In this document: positions 56,478-64,000 of the stretch, one piece after another
How the letters are laid out: every line of letters starts with the position of its first letter
How positions within the stretch are numbered: position 1 is the stretch's first letter
DNA from: Ulota crispa
Lineage: Eukaryota; Streptophyta; Bryopsida; Orthotrichales; Orthotrichaceae
NCBI GenBank assembly: GCA_963920765.1
Contig: OY987250.1
Coordinates: forward strand, 2,294,001-2,358,000
Length of the DNA stretch: 64,000 nucleotides
Reading direction: 5' to 3'
The notes under the pieces: model-generated
Told to the model about the DNA's origin: nothing
Databases searched by the model: none
The model's input: the letters and a program-made list of their open reading frames with translations, nothing else
Translations under genes and position numbers: made by a program

Positions 56478-56832
56478 TACTCCCTCCGTCCCAAATGATC
56501 TTCCTGTTACACAAAATGTTATAGATTAAGCTCGAAAAGAACCATTTTTCAATTTTTTTGGACTTATGAAAAGAGTTTGATGTCCTCCTATAGTTCTGAA
56601 ATTTTGAGTTTCAAATTGGTTTTCAAAGTATGGTTTCAAAATGCTTGAAAATTGTATTTTTGAGGCATTTTTGAAGAGCACTGGTGGCCACTCACTTGAT
56701 GGCATGGGATTGGTTAGCACGCGCATGCTTTTGGACTATGTGCAAGTGTTGTTAGCTCCCTTCCTCCAACAAGAAGATCATTTTGGGACACTAAATAAAG
56801 GTCAACAAGAATATCATTTTGGGACAGGAGTA
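56478..56832. mobile_element. Stowaway-like MITE, complete
   Basis: TACTCCCTCCGTCCCAAATG at the left and CATTTTGGGACAGGAGTA at the right, TA target duplication. A classic Stowaway terminus. Internal duplication of the right end (ATCATTTTGGGACA twice). Confidence 0.88.
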
Positions 56833-57325
56833 TGCCTTAGTGAATAGTGATGTCTAGCTACAAATTTATTGTGTGCAACACATTTTATTTGGCTTGTAAA
56901 CTTTTGTTTGCTTGATTTTTCTAAAGTGTTCAATTGTTTTTGAACAAATCTTTAGTTTAGGACCAAAGATTTTATTTTATTTTTTAAAATTAAAAGTAAC
57001 ATAGAAGCTATTATATAGTCAAGGAGGGTTGACTACAAATTTTACCCATTGACCAAGCCATTCTAAAGTGCTTTTGAACACTACTTAGGCAACACCCTTC
57101 CTCATTCCTTTGTTTGTGAATTTTTTTGAGGATGCCCGTGTTGACATCCAAGTCACATTTGGACCAAATCTCACTAAAAATTTGTTCAATTCCACAATTT
57201 TTTGTGAGGTATCAAGCTTTTCAATATAAGCACATACTCCCTTATTTTCACAATCTTATCTTTTGTATTTACTTGAGAAATGCTTGCCCAAATATCCCAA
57301 AAGCCCAAAGTGGGCTCCTTGGTCC

Positions 57326-57868
57326 TTAACCACGGAGCGCTGAATGGACCATTTTTTGGTCGATGCTTGTTTTCCGCGCGTTGCCTGACTTGAAAAAAAA
57401 TTGAAACTAGAAGATTCATTAAGTAGAAAATCAAATCTACTTTCCAACTCAACTTGAATCCTATCAATCCAAGTCAAACTCCATCAAGGGGACTTTCTCA
57501 AAGACAAACACTTTAGTATTTGCTAGTGTTATAAAATTTACTATTTTGGGAAACTATTGATGTTCTCTCCTTTGAAAAGATTGCATTTTTGAGGTATACA
57601 ATAGAATGTTTGTTTTTAACCAATCATACCAAATTTTAAAATCTATGATTAAAATTTGTAATTTTGGTGAATATTAAATGGTAAATGCTTCTAAATTCAT
57701 AAAATAAAAATCCAAAACCTTTTTTTGAATGTTTGACTAAATGGATAATTACTAAACATCATGATTCTTGTTTTCTCTTTTGAAGCAAACTTCATCAAAA
57801 GTTACGTAAGTATTGTTTTATTATGCATCTATGTTTTGCCCTTACCCCCTTGGGCGTTTAGGGGTTAA
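57326..57868. mobile_element. TTAA-flanked MITE (subfamily d)
   Basis: TTAACCACGGAGCGCTGAA and GGGCGTTTAGGGGTTAA; TTAA on both sides. Interior homologous to 30255-30780. Confidence 0.77.
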
Positions 57869-57901
57869 GGGGTTAATTGAAGGAAGCAATAATTTGGGTT
57901 A

Positions 57902-58311
57902 GGGAATTGATATGTGTACCACACCCTTTCAATCATTGTACCACACCGCAAAGTAAATTTTAGATTTATACCATCAAAAAGCTAAATTTGAGAATTTGAA
58001 ATTCAGATTTGGACTTAGAGACTGTCATTTAGTCTAGAACTACAAACAAATTTGCAATTCAACAACAGCCAATGAAAAAGCTTATCTATAAAACAAACAA
58101 AAGCAAAATTAATACTATTCTCCCTAGCTAAACTTTTTCACTGGGTGTTGTTGAATTGCAATTTTTTTTATGGTTCTAGACTAAATCACGGTGTCTAAGT
58201 CCAAATCTGAATTTCAAATTCTCAAATTCAGCTTCTTGATGATAAAAATCTAAAATTTACTCTAGTGTGTGGTACAATAATTGAAACGGTGTGGTACACA
58301 TATCAATTCCC
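57902..58311. mobile_element. Mutator-like foldback MITE, family D copy 2
   Basis: GGGAATTGATATGTGTACC and GGTACACATATCAATTCCC. Perfect 9-bp duplication TTTGGGTTA (57893-57901, 58312-58320). Confidence 0.9.
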
Positions 58312-58671
58312 TTTGGGTTATCATAAAATTGTTTTTCAATGTTGGTAAGAAGAAGACATTCAACTTGTGGGAAAAACTTCTAATTAAAGGTTAAAATTGG
58401 AAAAAATAAGAAAGCCTCAATGATTTTGGGGAATTTGCACATGATCAACTTTGATTCATTTCTTTATTAGAATCCTTATTCTGTTAGAAGAAATTCCATT
58501 ACATTTCTTACTTTTGAAGTAAATGTTTAATAATTAACATGCTTTGCACACATAAAACCTAACCACCATTCAGAATCAAATTTGTTTCTAATGATTACAT
58601 TTTATATCCGTATTATTTTCATATGTCGTTCAAATGACAAAATTTGACAAAATTAGTGTTGAAAAGAAATG

Positions 58672-59844
58672 TTAATCCCTAAAGGTCCAAACAGTTTTTT
58701 TGGCAACATAGCAATTTTGGGCAGCTCATTACAAATGGATTTTTTATTTTATTTTCTTTGGAAACTTCATTAGAAAAATTTTGAGCCGTCAAGTAGGCCC
58801 CTACCATTACATGAGAGATGTGCATACAGAGAAAAAAGCTGCATTAGAAATGGCAAATGCTGACATCTGCGAGCTGTTAGATCATGTGCCACAGCTGTTT
58901 TAATATTATTATTATTATTATTTCATCTCCGTGTTTTGTAATGTGACGCGCTGCCATTTCTACGGGCCTTCGGGCTCAGAATTTCTCTAATGTCACACTT
59001 GATATTCCCAAGGAATAGATTGACAGCCCAACAATTTTCATAACTTTTGATCACATGGTTCAAAAGTTATAGCATGATATGTAGTGTTCTTTGTTTGTTG
59101 GGTAGCCCGGGCAGCTCAAATAACTTTTTCAAACTTAACATTTAAAGATTAGGAACAAAAACTGAAATTTTTTTTGTAGATTTACGTATACTTGGGAAGC
59201 TTTGAAACATTCCATTTTGATCAATGCAATGAAAATTATCAAGAGATTCTGCTTGTGGTCACTCATGGATTCTCTACTCTAGAGCAAACTTTGAAGTCCT
59301 ATGGTTTACTTAATTTTCAATATTTTGAAAAGCAAAAAGAAGCCAAAGGATGTATATTTTTTATTACAACATTATAACCATTGGGAATGGAATTTTAGTT
59401 TTTCATAAATAAATTTTCAAAAATTTAGTGATTTGATTCAGTCTCTTCTTCTTTTTACTTACTATTTTTTCCCATGTGTTTTACAATTCCAAATGATTGG
59501 AAAGTTTTTAAAGTGTGTACGTAACTTGCCTTGAAGAATGAATCCAACAAATTACAGCCATCTTGAATTCCTTTTCATACAAATATGACCTTGTGAACTG
59601 CAATTGCCCGGATTTTAACAAGGATAATTAATGATTTTTTGACAATTCAAACTCAATTTTCTAACAATCTACATGCCAAAAATTTCTGAAGTTTTGTCCA
59701 CATCTTTGGATATTAGTGTACTACAAGATATTATGATTAGATATGTCCAAAAATGATTTTTATCTAAAATTTAGTACTTGTACTAGAAATGGCAGTTTTG
59801 AAGCGGTTTTGGTGAAAACGTAATCAAAAACCTTTAGGGGTTAA
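58672..59844. mobile_element. TTAA-flanked element (subfamily a), 1173 bp
   Basis: TTAATCCCTAAAGGTCC and AACCTTTAGGGGTTAA; TTAA both sides. Body homologous to 27910-28845 and 61477-63179. No transposase frame. Confidence 0.78.
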
Positions 59845-59890
59845 AATATGGTTAAAATTGTTTCAAGACATACTAATCTATCTATACTAA

Positions 59891-60052
59891 CATTAGAAGA
59901 AAAATGGCAATAAACAACTAAGTAATTTAGTTGTTATGTAGTTATTGTGACCATATGTGACCATATAACAACTATAAAATGACTACATATGGTCACAATA
60001 ACTGCACAACAACTAAATTACTTAGTTGTTTATTGCCATTTTTCTTCTAGTG
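59891..60052. mobile_element. CACTA-like near-perfect palindrome, 162 bp
   Basis: CATTAGAAGAAAAATGGCAA at the left and TTGCCATTTTTCTTCTAGTG at the right. Perfect 3-bp duplication TAA. Almost all of the element is a hairpin stem. Confidence 0.87.
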
Positions 60053-60149
60053 TAATAATAGGCTTGGTTCCATTAGTTGGGTAGTTGGGTGTCATAATAG
60101 AATAAAACCTCTATTAGTTGGGTAGTTGGGTGTTGCTCCAAGAAGATAA

Positions 60150-60262
60150 AGTGGCGGTTATGTGGCGGTTATTCTTATTTCTATGGTTATGTGGCAAATA
60201 TTCTTATTTCTATGGTTATGTGGCAAATATTTTTATTTCTATGGTTATGTGGCGGTTATGGT
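60150..60262 (+). repeat. Short tandem repeat, ~33-bp units
   Basis: About three units of TTCTTATTTCTATGGTTATG followed by TGGCAAATA or TGGCGGTTA. The long open frame over this region (to 60659) is a by-product of the repeat. Confidence 0.8.
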
Positions 60263-61476
60263 CGTCCTTGGGGATGGGGTATACACAAGAATAGGGGGTG
60301 GTTGCTTGAAGAAGGAGTCAAAACGTGTAGGTAGGCATAGTACAGGTAAGCTCATTGGAACGGAAAGGAGAAGAATCTTAAAGAATGTGATTATGAGAAA
60401 GATCATGTTAACTTTTTTGCAAAGACCCCCTCCCGTAAGGGCCCTCCGCCGGAATAGCAGGTACAAGGGTTCACTAGTTATTATTAATATAAGATTTTTC
60501 TTTTTTGTAGAGGACAGCGTCAATAAAAGGGAACTCAAATTTTACTCATTAGCCTTTTTTGAAGGGTTGATATTTGAAAAAAATATATATAAATATTCAA
60601 TGCTTAGACGAGGATTGAAACAAATGGTTTACATCAACTTCCATCTGTTAAAAGATTAGAACAAAATTCAAAATGATGTAAACCTGTGGATAAAAAGAAA
60701 ATTGTACTGATTTGAAAAAAGTGTTCTAACAATATATCGGTACATGTGAATATTGTGACAACTGTTACCTATAAAAAGGAAAAAATCGTAAAATGATTAA
60801 AAACATGGATATAAGTTTTATACATCCAATGTACGTTGTGTAATTTATTATTGAGAAAAGTATTTACATTTCATTGTATGTAAAAAATAAAAAACATGTA
60901 AATATAAAAAAGAACGTGAATGCCAATAAGCAAAAATCATAACTCAACCTTTTAAAACTCAAGATAGAGCTGATTCAAATTTTGAGAAAATCTTATGCTC
61001 AAATTAAGGAGAAGGATGGTTTCTCTTTTAATGCACAATTCTAGAATGTAATTATTGCAATTAATTGGAGAGGATTTGTTTAAATACAATAAAGATTTCA
61101 ATAAGTCTGATACCAATAAAATTATGAAGCTGTGCATTTATTTGAAATAAAAAACTCTATTGATTGTAAGAAATAATGTAAAAACTAAACAAAATTTCTT
61201 CATATATCTTATATCAAGTGTCAATATTTGCTGTGAATAAATAAAAATAAAAAACATACAAAAAAACATACATAGTTATTTGTAATATAAAAAGCTCAAC
61301 AAAGTAAAAAACTTAAAGTCACTGCTCGAACAAGTATTGTTGAATTGTAAAGTTTTCTTTTAAAAAAGTAGTCACTACTCTAACATTCTTGCCAAAACAA
61401 TCTTTTTAAACAACTTACTCAACAATTTGCAAGGTATTTTTATCAAAAAAATAGAGATATAATAAAATATAATATA
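60263..61476. other. Intergenic, nothing identified
   Basis: AT-rich, no gene or bounded repeat that I can support. Confidence 0.4.
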
Positions 61477-63179
61477 ATAACTTCTGAAGGACCAATGTCC
61501 ATTCAGGGGACAAATGGGATTTTGGGCTTGTAGTCATGGCTAAACTAGTTTGTGTGATTTTCTAAAACTTTTATGGAAGATGGGGAATCTAAAGATTTAC
61601 AAGGGCATTGAATTTTTTCTTCATTCTCACATTCAATAGAAATTTTATGCAAGAATCTATGACGATTTGGAGAGGATTGCCCGTCCGGGAACCTTTTTTT
61701 TTTTTGAAATTCGTATTTGTTTCAATATAGAAACTTAAAAATGGTTCTCTAGAATTTTTATGCAAGGAAACCTTTGAATCATTCAATTTCCGTCATTGAG
61801 ATGAAAATTATAAAGAGTTTTTGTTTGCGGGCAGTTATGGATTTTCTACTCTAAAATAAACTTTGAATTTCTTTATTGAAATTAATTTTCATTATTTTGG
61901 AAATAAAATCAAACCCAAGTGTTACGAACCTCCTTAGGTCCATAACTTCAATCATCCAAACATTCATACAAAAACAATAATCTATACACAATAAACTATA
62001 AAACCTAGAAGGAACTCAACCACCTGACCATAGAGAGAGATTAATTCCCAACAAGAATTTTTCTCCTCACCCTTTAAGCTCCATCTTATACTATGAATCC
62101 TTTCATAAAAATAGGATTACTTTATCATTTTATCTTTAACATTCATCTCCAACCTTTTGCTAAGGTAAAAGTCTTAGTTACATTTAAAAATATTCTAAAT
62201 GTAACTCATATCAAATCTCATTTTTTACTTGGAATTGTCTAGCTCCAAGTTCCACTCTTTGTCTCATCTTTTACTTGGAGTTGTCTAATTCCAAGTTCCA
62301 CTCTTTGTTTTGTCATTAAGTGTACATATCATGTTCTTTGTCCTCAAGTTGTACATTCCGTACATTTGTCCTCAAAGATGTATTCCGTACACTTGTCATA
62401 ATAGGTACATCCCATGCTTTTGTCCTCAAGTTGTACATCCCGTACACTTGTCCTTAGAGGTGCATGTATACTTGTCCTCAAAGGTACATCCCGTACCTTT
62501 GTCCTCAAGTGTAGTATCCTTGTCATCCAAGTGGAGTTGTCTAACTTCAAATGAACAAATTCATCATCCAAAGATGTTTGCTTTCAAGGCTTTTCTCTTT
62601 GTCTACTAATTCACATTTCATTGAGCATTAGTTCATCCATCAATCATTCATTCATCAACCATTCATCCATCAAGGGTCATGACACCAAGGAAGAATGTTA
62701 TTTATCACAACATTATGACAACAACATTATGACCATTGGGATTTGCATTTTTTGTTTCAATAATTAGATTCTTAACAATTTAATGTTTTGACTAATTTTC
62801 TACTTCTTTTTACTTACTATTTTTTTCCCATGTGTTGTGTATTTCCAATTTATTTGAAAATTCTCCCACATATACATAATTTGGTCTCCTACATGGTAAA
62901 ATAAAAGCACGACTTTGCATAGAGCAATTTTTTCATGTACAAGTGGTCAAAGGCACAAACAGTGCGGAGAAAAAAAATTTCCCTTTAATTTAGATGTAAA
63001 TATCTCTCTCCTCTCCTTGAATGACTTGATATTTTACCCAAAAGTACCTCTTTTAGTCTAAGGCAAGATCCTATGATTGGATTTCCAAAAAAAAAACATC
63101 GACTTTCTTACTCATCCTTTAGAAGTGGCAATTTTCAACAATTTTGGCAAAAAAAATGGCTTGGTCCTTTAGGGGTTAA
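61477..63179. mobile_element. TTAA-type element (subfamily a) with nested LTR
   Basis: The right end GGTCCTTTAGGGGTTAA is intact; the left end is eroded (ATAACTTCTGAAGGACC). The body matches 58672-59844 once the 61920-62684 insertion is removed. Confidence 0.7.
61920..62684. mobile_element. Solo LTR, 765 bp
   Basis: Begins TGTTACGAAC and ends GGTCATGACA (TG...CA). Flanked by the perfect 5-bp duplication CCAAG (61915-61919, 62685-62689). Inserted in the TTAA element, where the sister copy supplies the empty sequence. Contains tandem units of the type GTACATCCCGTACACTTGTC at 62340-62520 and a doubled TCCAAGTTCCACTCTTTGT. Confidence 0.88.
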
Positions 63180-63358
63180 TAAGCACTTTTTTCAAAAAAA
63201 TATTTACCATTATGGATGAGTAGTCTATTTTTATATTTAAAAACACGTAAAACATTACAAATTTTAGATTGAAATGATTTTCAAGTACAATAATTTTATT
63301 TTAACTATTAAACCTCTTTTCAGAAAGACCAGAGTCAAAAAACGTTATTAGAGTATCT

Positions 63359-64000
63359 TTAACCCCTAAAAGAACTGTTGTAGTGTTGTCCACTTGGAGA
63401 ACAAATGGAACTTTGGCCATATACCTATGGCTAAATTATTTTGTGTGATTTTTTGAAACATTTATTAAAAGTGGGGAATTCAAAAGCCAATATGAGCAAC
63501 TAAATTTTTCTTCATCCCAACAATTGACAAAGAAGTTATGCAAGAATTTATCAAAAAAAGGGGAAGATTGGGTAACTTGGGCAACCCAGATTTTTTTTTT
63601 TAAATTGCATTTCTAATTAAATACAAATTTGAATTTGGTTCTTCAAGTTTATATATATTTAGAAACTCAATTTTAAATCATTTCATTCAATGCAATGAAA
63701 GTTATTGGAGAGGTTTTGTTTTTGTTTGGTAGTTTTACAAGAAACAATATACAAATTAATGTATAGTGGAATCAATAAAATGAAGGGAATTACTACAAAA
63801 ACATCCTAAATTGTTAATGGGACACCCCCTATGAGCATGAAAATGTGATTTTTAATGCTGATTTTTTTGAATTTTTTATTTGGATCAAAAGATTTGTTTC
63901 ACCTTTATCATTCTAAGGCTATACTATAAAAAAGTAGGTGCACTTAAATTTCAAACTAAAAATATAAGACTTTTGAGTTACATAAAGCAAAAATATATCA
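63359..64000. mobile_element. TTAA-type element (subfamily a), 5' part
   Basis: TTAACCCCTAAAAGAACTG start. The body follows the 27910 copy (CACTTGGAGAACAAATGG). The right end lies beyond the window. Confidence 0.68.

Noticed and set aside
60162-60659. 165-codon open frame on the plus strand
   Set aside because: Its first third is produced by a 33-bp tandem repeat and the rest is basic, low-complexity sequence with no family resemblance, no splice signals and no conserved motif.
62340-62520. Independent minisatellite locus
   Set aside because: It is internal to the solo LTR, so it belongs to the retroelement and is not a separate locus.

Overview
This window is nuclear DNA from a land plant. 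The genes have many spliceosomal introns, the coding exons are GC-richer than the AT-rich surroundings, and the intron and intergenic space is packed with short non-autonomous DNA transposons (Stowaway-like, CACTA-like, Mutator-like foldbacks). The encoded proteins are plant-like but appear fairly divergent from flowering-plant versions as I know them, so a non-seed plant (bryophyte, lycophyte or fern grade) seems likely. I cannot fix the species.

Six protein genes can be modelled exon by exon with consistent splice phases. SURF1 (minus, 1373-9004) is a cytochrome c oxidase assembly factor. A large ARM/HEAT-like protein of unknown function (plus, 11975-18714) has one intron with textbook U12-type signals. 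RNR2 (plus, 22169-25037) is the ribonucleotide reductase small subunit. RIOX1/NO66 (plus, 38627-44029) is a JmjC ribosomal oxygenase. DPH7 (minus, 45351-47913) is a WD-repeat diphthine methylesterase of the diphthamide pathway. QCR7 (plus, 52605-55777) is a 14-kDa subunit of respiratory complex III. SURF1 and the ARM gene are divergent; RIOX1 and DPH7 are convergent. No operon-like logic links the genes. Two serve mitochondrial respiration, two act on the translation machinery, and one makes DNA precursors. A mitochondrial nad2 fragment (46131-46437) lies in the DPH7 intron.

The rest, notably 25-38 kb and 56-64 kb, is a mosaic of repeats. The most striking is a set of elements with CCC/GGG-like ends lying exactly between TTAA tetranucleotides, which is the piggyBac signature. 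There are eleven copies with TTAA on both sides plus four damaged or cut copies. A second guild has long inverted repeats and 9-bp target duplications (Mutator-like). A third comprises near-perfect palindromes with CACTA-type ends and 3-bp duplications. There is also a solo LTR nested in a TTAA element, a segmental duplication (25.1-27.2 kb versus 33.6-36.5 kb) carrying decayed plastid-targeting-like exon fragments, and several tandem arrays beside or inside genes.

The most unusual gene-level observations are in QCR7, RNR2 and RIOX1. Intron 1 of QCR7 has been tandemly duplicated so that it holds five copies of a 12-nt segment. Each copy is flanked by an acceptor and a donor and keeps the reading frame, so they form an array of potential microexons. 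The inferred RNR2 promoter holds four cell-cycle (MSA-like) motifs at exactly 32-bp spacing next to two E2F-like sites. The RIOX1 start codon lies at the end of a ~290-bp tandem array.
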